Assembly: GCA_905204915.1 (NCBI GenBank)
Contig: CAJLBR010000011.1
Coordinates: 1-34,258 of the forward strand
Direction of reading: 5' to 3'
Length of the DNA stretch: 34,258 bases
DNA from: an uncultured Clostridium sp.
GTDB taxonomy: Bacteria > Bacillota > Clostridia > TANB77 > CAG-465
The notes beneath the pieces were generated by a model. It was not told the DNA's origin. It made no database searches and worked only from the letters and a program-made list of their open reading frames with translations. Position numbers and translations under genes: made by a program. Below, piece by piece: positions 23,404-32,350 of this stretch. How positions within the stretch are numbered: the first letter of the stretch is position 1; every line of letters begins with the position of its first letter.

Positions 23404-24774
23404 ATGAGATTTAAGAATAATTATAAAGAACAAATAAGAGATTATGTTGAAAAGAATAATCTTACATATTATATTGATACAATGGGATGTCAAATGAACG
23501 AGAATGATTCTAATAAGTATTCAGGAATATTAGAATCTATGGGATTTAAAAAAGAAGAAGAATCAAAAGCAAATTTAATCTTATTTAATACTTGTTGTGT
23601 TAGAGAAAATGCTGAAAATACACTTTTTGGTAGATTAGGATATTTGAAAAATAGAAAATTAAAGGAAAAAGACGTATATATTGTTGTTGTTGGATGCATG
23701 ACACAGCAACAACATATATTAGAAAAAATTAAAAAATCTTATTCATTTGTTGATATAGTTCTTGGAACTAATAGCATGAGTGTATTTCCTAATAAATTAT
23801 ATAGAGCAATAATTGAAAGAAAAAAGAGTTATGAGTATACTGAAAAAACAGAAGTGATAGAAGAAGTTCCGATAAGATTTGACGATAAATATAAAGCAAG
23901 TGTAAGTATTATATATGGTTGTAACAATTTTTGTACTTATTGTATAGTGCCATATGTTAGAGGAAGAGAGCGTAGTAGAAATCCAGAGGATATACTAGAA
24001 GATATAAGAAGACTAGCAAATAAAGGCTATAAAGAAATTATGCTTTTAGGACAAAATGTAAATTCATATGGTAATGATTTTAAAGATAGAGAATATACTT
24101 TTCCAAAATTATTGCAAGAAGTAGAAAAAATTGATGGAATTGAAATTATAAGATTCATGTCACCACATCCAAAAGATTTTAGTGATGAACTTATTGAGGT
24201 TATGAAAAATTCAAATAAAATAGCTAGACAAATTCATTTACCACTTCAATCAGGAAGTAGCAGAATATTAAAGCTTATGAATAGAAAATATGCAAAGGAA
24301 GATTATTTAAAGATTGTAGAAAAATTAAAAAAAGCAGATAGCAATTTATCTTTTTCTACTGATATTATTGTAGGTTTTCCAGGTGAAACTAAAGAAGATT
24401 TTGAAGAAACTTTGGATGTAGTAAGAAAAGTTGGATATGATCAAATATTTATGTTCATATACTCTAAAAGAACAGGCACTATAGCTGCAAATATGGAAGA
24501 TAATACTCCACACGAAGAAAAAGTTGAAAGACTAGAAAGATTAAAGAAATTATATGAAGATAACCTACCATCATTGAATGAAAAAATGGTTGGAAATACA
24601 TATAAAGTATTAATAGAAGGAAAAAGTAAAAATAATGATTTATTATATACTGGAAGAACTTCACAAAATAAAGTAGTTATATTTGAAGCAAGCGATGAAC
24701 TAGTTGGAAAAATAAAAAATATAAAAATTGAAAGTCAACATTTATGGTATTTAAAAGGAAAAATAGTAGATTAG
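23404..24774 (+). CDS. miaB: tRNA-2-methylthio-N6-dimethylallyladenosine synthase MiaB
   Basis: 456 residues. A radical SAM methylthiotransferase that adds the methylthio group to i6A37 of tRNA. The N-terminal domain has its three cluster cysteines (C29 in TMGCQMN, C64 in FNTCC, C98 in VGCM). The radical SAM motif is GCNNFCTYC (C173, C177, C180), followed by PYVRGRERSR. A C-terminal TRAM domain (about 385-450) is present. An additional Cys65 next to C64 is unremarkable. AGGAG precedes the ATG, and the gene is a single unit between promoter and terminator. Confidence 0.96.
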   Translation: MRFKNNYKEQIRDYVEKNNLTYYIDTMGCQMNENDSNKYSGILESMGFKKEEESKANLILFNTCCVRENAENTLFGRLGYLKNRKLKEKDVYIVVVGCMTQQQHILEKIKKSYSFVDIVLGTNSMSVFPNKLYRAIIERKKSYEYTEKTEVIEEVPIRFDDKYKASVSIIYGCNNFCTYCIVPYVRGRERSRNPEDILEDIRRLANKGYKEIMLLGQNVNSYGNDFKDREYTFPKLLQEVEKIDGIEIIRFMSPHPKDFSDELIEVMKNSNKIARQIHLPLQSGSSRILKLMNRKYAKEDYLKIVEKLKKADSNLSFSTDIIVGFPGETKEDFEETLDVVRKVGYDQIFMFIYSKRTGTIAANMEDNTPHEEKVERLERLKKLYEDNLPSLNEKMVGNTYKVLIEGKSKNNDLLYTGRTSQNKVVIFEASDELVGKIKNIKIESQHLWYLKGKIVD

Positions 24775-24779
24775 CAAAA

Positions 24780-24809
24780 GGTAGAAGAGTTATTCTTCTA
24801 TCTTTTTTT
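24780..24809 (+). terminator. Terminator of miaB
   Basis: GGTAGAAGA (24780-24788) and TCTTCTATC (24794-24802) pair with one G-T, around a 5-base loop, followed by seven T residues. Confidence 0.85.
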
Positions 24810-24876
24810 GTTCTAAATAAACTAAATTTTGAATATATATTAATATAGACTTGTACAAAATCAAATGGGGGTAAGT

Positions 24877-25962
24877 ATGGAAAATGTTGTTTCTGCTAGG
24901 AGACTAAGGAAAAGTATGTTAAAAAATTTAGATGCTACTTCTTTAAATAATATAGATATGATTTCTAGATCAAATAGTATAAAAAGATCTTACAAAGATG
25001 ATATATTTGAAAATAACGATTCAGAAAAACCAAAAATTAATTTTAAATCAAAAACTATTTTGAAAATATTTATATCTACTTTAATTGTTTTTATATGTTT
25101 GCTATGTAAATTAACTTTTAAAGAGGCAGCGTTAAATAATTCTAATGTTATAAAAGTTGTTAATGAGTATAATAAAGATTGGTCTAAGGAATACATTTTA
25201 GAAAAAGTAGAAATGTTTAGTGATAAGATTTACGGAGCTGCAAAATATGTATTGCCAGATAGTATAAAAAATACTATAACTCAAAAATATAATGATGTAA
25301 TAAAGCCACAATATTTGGCATTTAATTTACATGATGCTATAAATTCTTATATAAAGGGAGAAAATTCAGAAAGTTCAGAAAATTTAGAAAATGTAGAAAA
25401 TATAGAAACACAACAAGTAAATAGCGAGGATGTAGTTGTAGAGGAAAACAATTCAAATGTCGAAGAAGAAAATAAAGAAAATGGAGTGGGTGGCGCTGAG
25501 CCAATTGAGACAGAGGAAACTATAAGTGCTATAAGTTCGATGAATACAGACGTAGAAACTATAAGATCTAAAAACATAAGTATAGTTAGCCCTACAAATG
25601 GTACAATAACTTCTATTTATGGAGCAAGAGATGAAATTTTTGAAGGTGTAAATTCATATCATACAGGAACTGATATTGCTAATAAAAAAGGTACTAACAT
25701 TACAAGTGCTACAACAGGAAAAGTAAAAAGTGTAGTATATAATAATAAATATTATGGCAATTATGTTGAAGTGGAAACAGATGGAGTAATCTTCAAATAT
25801 GCACATATGGATTCAATAAGTGTTGGAGAGGGTTCAGATATAAAACAAGGAGATTTGGTGGGATATATGGGAAGTACTGGTATGTCTACTGGACCTCATT
25901 TACATTTTGAAATAAAAATAGATTCTAGAACTGTAGATCCACAAGAATTAGTAAGTTTATAG
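24877..25962 (+). CDS. spoIVFA: Stage IV sporulation protein FA (M23/LytM domain)
   Basis: 361 residues from the ATG at 24877, which has GGGGG five bases upstream; the ATG 12 bases earlier is part of that site. Layout: a polar N terminus, one membrane helix (about 62-79), a long Glu/Asn-rich linker (about 155-225) and a C-terminal LytM domain. The LytM zinc ligands look complete: HTGTD (H262, D266) and HLHF (H341, H343). The adjacent spoIVFB, starting 11 bases later, points to SpoIVFA, which anchors and restrains SpoIVFB in the outer forespore membrane. SpoIIQ is the main alternative from domain structure alone. Confidence 0.8.
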   Translation: MENVVSARRLRKSMLKNLDATSLNNIDMISRSNSIKRSYKDDIFENNDSEKPKINFKSKTILKIFISTLIVFICLLCKLTFKEAALNNSNVIKVVNEYNKDWSKEYILEKVEMFSDKIYGAAKYVLPDSIKNTITQKYNDVIKPQYLAFNLHDAINSYIKGENSESSENLENVENIETQQVNSEDVVVEENNSNVEEENKENGVGGAEPIETEETISAISSMNTDVETIRSKNISIVSPTNGTITSIYGARDEIFEGVNSYHTGTDIANKKGTNITSATTGKVKSVVYNNKYYGNYVEVETDGVIFKYAHMDSISVGEGSDIKQGDLVGYMGSTGMSTGPHLHFEIKIDSRTVDPQELVSL

Positions 25963-25973
25963 GTTGTGATTGA

Positions 25974-26606
25974 TTGAAACTAAAATTAAAAGATTTTTAT
26001 ATAGAGATAGAATTTCTATTTTTGGTAGTTATTTTTATCTCTATTTTTTCATTAAAAGTAAGAGATTCATTAAAATACTTTTATTTGTGTTATTTATTTA
26101 TGATATTTCATGAGTTTTCTCATATATTCATAGGTGATTTATTAGGTAAAGAAGTTGAAAAAATAAATTTTTGTATGAGCGGTGTAAATGCTAAATTTAT
26201 GGATGAAAAATATTTAACATCAAATAAAATAAATTACATTAATAATATACTTATTTATTTGGCTGGTCCAATATCAAATATAATATTAGCAATTATATTT
26301 AAAAATATCAAAGTTGTATTTGAAATGAATATTTTTTTAGGAATAATTAATTTGTTACCAGTATATCCGTTAGATGGCTATAATATTTTAAAATGTTTAA
26401 TAAAAAACAATAAAAAATCTACTATTAATTTAAATACTATATCTGTTACGTTTGAAATTATACTAGTCATATTATCAGTATTAGAAATAATATTTTTAAA
26501 GAGTTTTTCATTAAGTTTATTTACTGCATATTTATACGTCATAAATGCCAAATATAGTAAAAGAAAGTGTTATAATGTAGAAAATTATTGTCAAAAAATG
26601 ATGTAA
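25974..26606 (+). CDS. spoIVFB: Stage IV sporulation protein FB, site-2 protease
   Basis: 210 residues, an M50 intramembrane metalloprotease. Zinc-binding HEFSH (H46, E47, H50) lies in the first catalytic helix and the NLLPVYPLDG motif (N126 to D134) in the second, with about five or six membrane helices. In Bacillus the enzyme frees sigma-K from pro-sigma-K. The protein ends soon after the last helix, so the C-terminal CBS domain of the 288-residue Bacillus enzyme is missing. The start is a TTG at 25974 with a poor GGTTGTGA site, so translation is probably coupled to spoIVFA 11 bases upstream. Confidence 0.88.
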   Translation: MKLKLKDFYIEIEFLFLVVIFISIFSLKVRDSLKYFYLCYLFMIFHEFSHIFIGDLLGKEVEKINFCMSGVNAKFMDEKYLTSNKINYINNILIYLAGPISNIILAIIFKNIKVVFEMNIFLGIINLLPVYPLDGYNILKCLIKNNKKSTINLNTISVTFEIILVILSVLEIIFLKSFSLSLFTAYLYVINAKYSKRKCYNVENYCQKMM

Positions 26607-26624
26607 TATTTATATGTCAAAAAA

Positions 26625-26641
26625 ATTACAAAAATATTACA
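26625..26641 (-). promoter_or_regulatory. WalR-like direct repeat upstream of ftsA
   Basis: On the minus strand it reads TGTAAT, five bases, TGTAAT, an exact fit to the WalR consensus TGTWAH-N5-TGTWAH. It lies about 20 bases upstream of the ftsA -35. WalR acts on ftsAZ in Bacillus subtilis, which gives the match some weight. It shares 17 bases with the site at 15827. Confidence 0.35.
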
Positions 26642-26659
26642 AAAAAATAATTAAAATGC

Positions 26660-26688
26660 TTGCTTTTTTATCAAAAAAATAGTATTAT
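26660..26688 (+). promoter_or_regulatory. Candidate ftsA-ftsZ promoter
   Basis: TTGCTT (26660-26665) and TATTAT (26683-26688) have a 17-base spacer. Transcription would begin near 26695, 25 bases before the start codon. Confidence 0.55.
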
Positions 26689-26719
26689 ATATGTAGCTTG
26701 AAAATCGGAGGTGTAAAAA

Positions 26720-28000
26720 TTGGCCATTGGTGATATAATAGTGGGACTAGATGTTGGAGCTTCAAAGGTAAGCACAGTTATTGGACAAGTAAATAAGTTT
26801 AGTGAAATAGAAGTAATAGGCTATGGATTAGCATCTAATTCTGGTGTAAAAAAGGGAAGAATAATAGATCCTCAACTAGTGGCAAATTCAATAAAAAAAT
26901 CAATTTCAGACGCTGAAGAAATATCTGAACTTTCTGTTAATTCTGCATACGTTAATATAAAAGGAATGAATGTAAGAATAGAAAAAGTTTACATGGAGTG
27001 TGAAGTTGAAAGACCCGATGATGGAATGAGTGCAAATGATATTTATAATTTACTTTCTAGAGTACAGTTATCTACGAGACTTGAAAAAGGTGAGCAAATT
27101 ATAGATATGTTACCATACGAGTACAGAGTAAATGGAAGAGTATATAAAGAGGAACCAATAGGTGCCTTTTGTAAAAAATTTGGTATGGAAATAGAAGTAA
27201 TAATTGCAAATGGAGAATATATTGAAGGTATCCAAAAAACATTAAGACTTGCAGGTCTTAAATTGGATGGCCTTATAATAGAAACTTTAGCTACTTCTAA
27301 TATTGTTCTTATGGCTGAAGAAAAAGAAATGGGCGTTTTATTAGTAGACATAGGAGCAGGACATACTGATGTTTCTGTTTATAAAAACTCAAAACTAGAA
27401 TTTTATACTACTATTCCTGTTGGTGGTGATCATATAACTAGTGATATTGCACTTACATTTAATATAAGTACAGATGAAGCTGAAAAATTAAAGAGACAAT
27501 ATAATTTAGCAATACAAGCTATGATCACTAATAATCATGATGTTAAGCTTACAACAAAAATGTCTGATGATTCAGATAGTATAATAAAATGCAGTGATAT
27601 TGTACAAGTAATTGAAGCAAGAGTAAAAGAAATTTATCAAATAATTAAAAGTATAATGCAAGAAAATAATTTATTTAATAGATTAGATTGCATGGTAATT
27701 ACAGGACAAGGTATAAGTAATATAGTAGGTGCTGAAGAATTAGCTATGCTTATACTTAAAATAAATCAAGTAAGAATTTGTAGTCCAAAATTAATAAACA
27801 TAATAAAACCTCAACATACAACTGTTTTTGGAATGGTTAGATATATTGCAACTTTAGGAAATAATAAGCATGTTAATAGTGATGTTGAGATAATTGAAGA
27901 AAAAGGTTTCAAGGCTAAAGTATTTGATAGTCTAAAAAATTTTAAAGGAATATTTAAAGGAATTATTAAAAAGAATAAAGATATAGATAATGAAGAATAG
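26720..28000 (+). CDS. ftsA: Cell division protein FtsA
   Basis: 426 residues, an actin-like ATPase that ties FtsZ to the membrane. VGLDVGASKVSTVIG (about 9-23, phosphate 1), the SHS2-type insertion (about 85-160), and LLVDIGAGHTDVSVY (phosphate 2) are present. The end is a basic amphipathic helix (VFDSLKNFKGIFKGIIKK), the membrane-targeting element. Start is TTG at 26720 with a strong GGAGGTG seven bases upstream; no in-frame ATG lies near. It precedes ftsZ by 18 bases, the usual pair. Confidence 0.93.
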   Translation: MAIGDIIVGLDVGASKVSTVIGQVNKFSEIEVIGYGLASNSGVKKGRIIDPQLVANSIKKSISDAEEISELSVNSAYVNIKGMNVRIEKVYMECEVERPDDGMSANDIYNLLSRVQLSTRLEKGEQIIDMLPYEYRVNGRVYKEEPIGAFCKKFGMEIEVIIANGEYIEGIQKTLRLAGLKLDGLIIETLATSNIVLMAEEKEMGVLLVDIGAGHTDVSVYKNSKLEFYTTIPVGGDHITSDIALTFNISTDEAEKLKRQYNLAIQAMITNNHDVKLTTKMSDDSDSIIKCSDIVQVIEARVKEIYQIIKSIMQENNLFNRLDCMVITGQGISNIVGAEELAMLILKINQVRICSPKLINIIKPQHTTVFGMVRYIATLGNNKHVNSDVEIIEEKGFKAKVFDSLKNFKGIFKGIIKKNKDIDNEE

Positions 28001-28018
28001 TTTAAGGGGGATATAGTC

Positions 28019-29125
28019 ATGGAAAATGAATATCAAGTAGGAGCAGCATCAATCAAAGTTGTTGGTGTTGGAGGCGCTGGTAACAATGCCTTAAATAGAA
28101 TGGTAGATGCAAATTTAAAAGGAATAGAATTTATCGCTGTAAATACAGATAAGCAAGCATTAGAAATCTCTAAAGCTTCAAAGAAGATTCAAATAGGAGA
28201 AAAATTAACTAGAGGACTTGGCGCTGGTTCAAATCCAGAAATTGGAAAATGTAGTGCTGAAGAATCTAAAACAGAAATTGCTGAAGCTCTAAAAGGCGCA
28301 GATATGGTATTCGTAACTTCTGGTATGGGAGGCGGTACTGGTACAGGTGCAGCTCCAATCGTAGCAGAAACTTCAAAAGAAATGGGAATTTTAACTGTAG
28401 CAGTTGTTACTAAACCTTTCCATTTTGAAGGAAAAAGAAGAATGACTCAAGCTGAAAATGGTATAGAAGAATTAAGACAAGCAGTAGATACTTTGATCAT
28501 TATACCAAATGAAAAATTAATACAAGTAGCTGGTAAACAAACTCCTTTCACAGAAGCTTGTGAGATGGCTGATAATGTATTAAGACAAGGTGTACAAGGT
28601 ATATCTGATTTAATTACTACAGCTGGATTAATAAATCTAGACTTTGCAGATGTTAAGACTGTTATGTTAGATGCTGGTATTGCTCATATGGGTATAGGTA
28701 GAGCAGAAGGAGAAAACAGAGCACAAGAAGCTGCAAGACAAGCAATACATTCTCCATTACTTGAAACTTCTATTGAAGGAGCAGGTGGCGTACTTATCAA
28801 CGTTACTGGTGGAAAAGATTTAGGATTACTAGAAATTAATGAAGCTGCAGAGCTAGTTCAAAAATCAGTTGATCCAGAAGCAAATATTATATTTGGTGCT
28901 GTTATTGACGAAAATATTCATAATGAAATAGTAATAACTGTTATTGCAACAGGATTTTCAAAAACACCATTTGATGAATTAAAATTAGATAATATTGTAG
29001 GGGATGCATTAAAGAACACTTTGAACAATGATCAAAGTGGTGTAAGACAAACTATATCTTCTAACAATGATTATAAAGTTGATTTAGATATTCCTCCATT
29101 CTTAAGAAGAAATAAAGGAGAATAA
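28019..29125 (+). CDS. ftsZ: Cell division protein FtsZ
   Basis: 368 residues, the tubulin-like GTPase of the Z ring. The tubulin signature GGGTGTGA lies at about 104-111, GVGGAGNNA near 17-25, and the T7 loop NLDFADVKTVM in the middle. The C-terminal linker is short and ends in DIPPFLRR (about 357-364), the peptide that binds FtsA. AAGGGGG lies eight bases before the ATG. A hairpin terminator follows, so ftsA-ftsZ is a two-gene unit. Confidence 0.98.
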   Translation: MENEYQVGAASIKVVGVGGAGNNALNRMVDANLKGIEFIAVNTDKQALEISKASKKIQIGEKLTRGLGAGSNPEIGKCSAEESKTEIAEALKGADMVFVTSGMGGGTGTGAAPIVAETSKEMGILTVAVVTKPFHFEGKRRMTQAENGIEELRQAVDTLIIIPNEKLIQVAGKQTPFTEACEMADNVLRQGVQGISDLITTAGLINLDFADVKTVMLDAGIAHMGIGRAEGENRAQEAARQAIHSPLLETSIEGAGGVLINVTGGKDLGLLEINEAAELVQKSVDPEANIIFGAVIDENIHNEIVITVIATGFSKTPFDELKLDNIVGDALKNTLNNDQSGVRQTISSNNDYKVDLDIPPFLRRNKGE

Positions 29126-29142
29126 TATTATAAAATATAAAA

Positions 29143-29178
29143 GAAAGAAGAATTTTGAATTAATTCTTCTTCTTTTTT
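29143..29178 (+). terminator. Terminator of ftsAZ
   Basis: AAGAAGAATT (29145-29154) and AATTCTTCTT (29162-29171) form a 10-base-pair stem with a 7-base loop, followed by a long T run. Confidence 0.85.
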
Positions 29179-29228
29179 GTTTTTTTGAAAATGAAAAAGC
29201 ATAAATTGCTTCATTTATTCTACAATTT

Positions 29229-29251
29229 TTTGTTAAATGTTTAAGTATAAT
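29229..29251 (+). promoter_or_regulatory. Candidate spoIIG promoter with Spo0A-like box
   Basis: TATAAT at 29246-29251 lies 23 bases before the spoIIGA start. TTTGTTAAA (29229-29237) differs from a Spo0A box at one position and sits just upstream. No good -35 lies 17 bases away, as in the Spo0A-activated spoIIG promoter of Bacillus, whose spacing is long. The match is weak and the DNA AT-rich. Confidence 0.3.
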
Positions 29252-29274
29252 ATAGTCAGGTGATAGAAAAAATT

Positions 29275-30078
29275 ATGAAAGTCTATCTGGACTATATTTT
29301 TTTCGAAAATGTAATAGTAAATTATTTTATATCAATTCAAATCCCGATTTTTTGTAAAATTCCAAAGAAAAGAATTAGAATTATTATATCAAGTATTATA
29401 GTTGCTATATACACAACAATAATTCAAGCTGTAGGTGGAAGCTTCATAGAAAATAGCTTAATTAAATTATTAATTATTTTTAGTACTACTTATATAGCTT
29501 ATAAACCATTAACTATAATAAAGTATTTTAAATATTTCCTATGTTATTTAATGTTTTATTTTATATATATTGGAATTAATATATTTATAATATTATTTTT
29601 TAATGTTGCCATAAATAATCTTTTAATAAAAATATTAGTATATATATTATCATATATTTTATTAACAATTATTAATAGAATTATGTGGAAAATGTGGAAA
29701 AACAATATAAAAAATCAAATTGTATATAAAATAAATGTTAATAATTTTGAACTTAATGCATTTGTAGATACTGGTAATAATGTTAAAGATATAAACAATA
29801 ATTTAGATGTAATTTTTGTGTCAGATGAACTGAAAGAAAATATTTTAAACAATTATTCAGCTGATATTACTGATATAGAAATTAATACTGCAACATCTAA
29901 AGAAAAATTTACTGGATATATTTTTGAAAATGCTAAAATAAGTACTTCAAGTGTTAAAGTAGAATTGAAAAAAGTTGTTATAGTATTTATTGAAAAAAAT
30001 CTTTTTATTGGAAAAAAATATAGTGGACTTATAAGTTATGATACATACATAGAAAAATTGGAAGGAGCAACGTTATGA
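29275..30078 (+). CDS. spoIIGA: Sigma-E processing peptidase SpoIIGA
   Basis: 267 residues from the ATG at 29275 (AGGTGAT ten bases upstream; the GTG at 29260 is part of that site). Five membrane helices fill residues 1-135, after which a cytosolic aspartic protease domain carries FVDTGN (D165). The opening MKVYLDYIFFENVIVNY is typical of the family. SpoIIGA cleaves the pro-sequence from sigma-E in the mother cell. The last four bases overlap the sigE start (ATGA), so the two are translationally coupled. Confidence 0.93.
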   Translation: MKVYLDYIFFENVIVNYFISIQIPIFCKIPKKRIRIIISSIIVAIYTTIIQAVGGSFIENSLIKLLIIFSTTYIAYKPLTIIKYFKYFLCYLMFYFIYIGINIFIILFFNVAINNLLIKILVYILSYILLTIINRIMWKMWKNNIKNQIVYKINVNNFELNAFVDTGNNVKDINNNLDVIFVSDELKENILNNYSADITDIEINTATSKEKFTGYIFENAKISTSSVKVELKKVVIVFIEKNLFIGKKYSGLISYDTYIEKLEGATL

Positions 30079-30782
30079 AAAATGATTTTATTAAAAAAAT
30101 ATATATTAAAGTATTAAAGAAGATTGGATTAGAAGATAATATATTATTATATATATCTGGTCCAGAAAAGTTGCCTGAACCGCTTAATTCAGAAGAAGAA
30201 AAAATATTGTTAGAAAGACTTATGAAAAAAGATAATGAAGCCAAAAATGAATTAATAGAAAAAAACTTGAGACTTGTAGTATATATATCCAAGAAATTTG
30301 AAAGTTCAGGTGTAAATATTGAAGATTTAATTTCAATAGGTACTATAGGCCTTATGAAAGCAGTTAATAGTTATGATTTAGAAAAAAATATAAAACTTGC
30401 AACTTACGCATCAAGATGCATAGAAAATGAAATACTTATGTTTTTAAGAAAAAACAATAAAATAAGGGCAGAAGTTTCAATAGATGAGCCTATAAATACA
30501 GATAGTGAAGGAAACGATTTATCTTTAGCTGATATTTTAGGAACTGATAATGATAGTATGTTTAAAATGATAGAGGATAGTGATAATAAAAAAATATTAA
30601 TAGGAGCAATTCAAAAATTAAATGATAGAGAGAAACTTATAATGCAAATGCGTTATGGTTTTGGCGGCTTAGATGAACTTACACAAAAAGAGGTGGCAGA
30701 TAAATTAGGAATATCTCAATCATATATTTCAAGAATAGAGAAGAAGGTTATCAATGGATTAAAAAAAGATTTCTTACTTTAA
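30075..30782 (+). CDS. sigE: RNA polymerase sigma-E factor (mother cell)
   Basis: 235 residues. The basic, hydrophobic N-terminal stretch is the pro-sequence removed by SpoIIGA (about 27 residues in Bacillus), followed by LYISGPEKLPEPL. Region 2 has NLRLVVYISKKF and IEDLISIGTIGLMKAV (about 60-95). Region 4 has the helix-turn-helix TQKEVADKLGISQSYISRIE (about 204-223). Sigma-E drives early mother cell genes and could transcribe spoIVFA-spoIVFB upstream. It is followed by sigG after a 139-base gap, as in Bacillus. Confidence 0.95.
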   Translation: MKNDFIKKIYIKVLKKIGLEDNILLYISGPEKLPEPLNSEEEKILLERLMKKDNEAKNELIEKNLRLVVYISKKFESSGVNIEDLISIGTIGLMKAVNSYDLEKNIKLATYASRCIENEILMFLRKNNKIRAEVSIDEPINTDSEGNDLSLADILGTDNDSMFKMIEDSDNKKILIGAIQKLNDREKLIMQMRYGFGGLDELTQKEVADKLGISQSYISRIEKKVINGLKKDFLL

Positions 30783-30921
30783 TTTTGATTTTAAATAAAT
30801 ATAACTAATTTATATTATACTAAGGATAAATAAAAGCACTAATATTATCAAGTAATGTCGAAGCTGTATATTATAAATTCATATGTAAAAAAATATTAAT
30901 AATTAAGAAGGAGAGATACAT

Positions 30922-31704
30922 ATGAATGTAAAAGTAGATATTCAAGGTGTTGATACATCTAAATTACCAAAGCTATCACAAAAGAAACAAATGGAAATGT
31001 TATATAAAATAAAAAATGGAGAAACTCAATATAAGGATGAATTTATAGAAGCTAATTTAAGACTAGTATTAAGTCTTATAAAGAAATTTAATAATAGAGG
31101 AGAAAATATAAATGATATATTTCAAGTTGGCGTTGTAGGATTAATTAAAGCAATAGATAATTTTGATATTACGCAAAATGTTCAATTTTCTACTTATGCG
31201 GTTCCAATGATTATAGGAGAAATTAAAAGATATTTAAGGGACAATAGTGCATTTAGAGTTACAAGATCGTTAAGAGATTTGGCTTATAATATATCTCAAA
31301 TAAGAGAAAAGTATGTAAATGAGCACAATGAAGAACCAACGATTGATGAAATTTGTAAGTTAACAGGTGAAGAAAAAGAAGAAGTTATACTTGCAATAGA
31401 TAGTATGGTAGCTCCTATGTCGATATATGATTCAGTATATAATGATGGAGGCGATCAAATTTATCTTTTAGATCAACTAAAAAATGAAAAAGATGAGGCT
31501 GAATTTATAGTTGATAAAATTGCTATTTCACAGATATTAGATAAATTGAATGAAAAAGAAAGACATATAATAGAGAGAAGATATTTTAAAAACAAAACTC
31601 AAACTGAACTTGCAGAAGAATTAGGTGTATCTCAAGCACAAGTTTCAAGAATAGAAAAAAATGCTTTAGAAAGAATAAAGAAAAGAGTTGAAAAAGGAAT
31701 ATAA
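30922..31704 (+). CDS. sigG: RNA polymerase sigma-G factor (forespore)
   Basis: 260 residues. The N terminus VDIQGVDTSKLPKLS and the NLRLVLSLIKKFNNRGE, STYAVPMIIGEIKRYLRDN and RVTRSLRDLAY segments are near-identical to known sigma-G; sigma-F lacks the VDTSKLP start. Region 4 contains TQTELAEELGVSQAQVSRIEK. Sigma-G drives late forespore genes. AGGAGAG lies eight bases before the ATG. The 139-base gap upstream holds no terminator, a GTATA that could be a sigma-F-type -35 (30866-30870), and a TGTCGAA Spo0A core at 30856-30862. Confidence 0.95.
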   Translation: MNVKVDIQGVDTSKLPKLSQKKQMEMLYKIKNGETQYKDEFIEANLRLVLSLIKKFNNRGENINDIFQVGVVGLIKAIDNFDITQNVQFSTYAVPMIIGEIKRYLRDNSAFRVTRSLRDLAYNISQIREKYVNEHNEEPTIDEICKLTGEEKEEVILAIDSMVAPMSIYDSVYNDGGDQIYLLDQLKNEKDEAEFIVDKIAISQILDKLNEKERHIIERRYFKNKTQTELAEELGVSQAQVSRIEKNALERIKKRVEKGI

Positions 31705-31712
31705 AAAGTAAA

Positions 31713-31748
31713 TGATATGAACTGGTAACGGTTCATATTATTTTTTTT
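31713..31748 (+). terminator. Terminator of sigG
   Basis: ATATGAAC (31715-31722) and GTTCATAT (31731-31738) form a perfect 8-base-pair stem with an 8-base loop, followed by TTA and a T run. Confidence 0.85.
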
Positions 31749-31777
31749 AGACAATATATTTTAAAGAGGTGATAATA

Positions 31778-32302
31778 ATGACGAGAAAAATTTATATTAG
31801 TCCGTCAACCCAAGAAAAAAATATAGGATTTGGAGATTATGGAACAGAAGAATTTAGAATGAATCAAATAGCTAATAAATTAGAAGAATTACTTATAAAA
31901 AATGGATATGAAGTATATAGAAATTCTCCAGAAATGACGGTTCAAGATATTGTTGATGATAGTAATAAAGTTATGCCAGATATACATATTGCACTTCATA
32001 GTAATGCGAGTATGAATGGAGAGGCTATGGGAATAGAAATATTTGCAAGTAGAGAGAATAGCTCCTCTGATAAATTAGCTCGTTTGATATACGATGAATT
32101 ACAAAATATCTATTATGATAAAGATTTTGGAAGAGGTATTAAATATACTAATGAATTAAAAGAAGTAAGAGAAGTATTAGCCCCAGTGGTTTTAATAGAA
32201 ATGGGATTTCATGATAATCCTCAGGATTCAAAGTGGATACTTGATAATGAAGATAATATAACTAATGCAATATTTAGTGCAATAGAAAAATATTTTGAAT
32301 AA
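31778..32302 (+). CDS. N-acetylmuramoyl-L-alanine amidase (Amidase_3 variant)
   Basis: 174 residues, a lone catalytic domain without signal peptide or wall-binding repeats. The ATG at 31778 has GAGGTGA seven bases upstream; the GTG nine bases earlier is inside that site. Amidase_3 features visible: GTEEFRMN (zinc Glu near 24), LHSNA (H74) and VLIEMGFHDN (catalytic E141). The first zinc histidine, normally in PGHGG, is replaced by SPSTQ (9-13). I recall other clostridial proteins with SPSTQ at this point, so it may be a subfamily trait. Next to murF and sigG, a role in cell wall remodelling, perhaps in sporulation, is possible. Confidence 0.8.
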   Translation: MTRKIYISPSTQEKNIGFGDYGTEEFRMNQIANKLEELLIKNGYEVYRNSPEMTVQDIVDDSNKVMPDIHIALHSNASMNGEAMGIEIFASRENSSSDKLARLIYDELQNIYYDKDFGRGIKYTNELKEVREVLAPVVLIEMGFHDNPQDSKWILDNEDNITNAIFSAIEKYFE

Positions 32303-32350
32303 GTGTTTAAAATAATATAAGAGTATGATAGAATATTTATGGGTGGTTTA

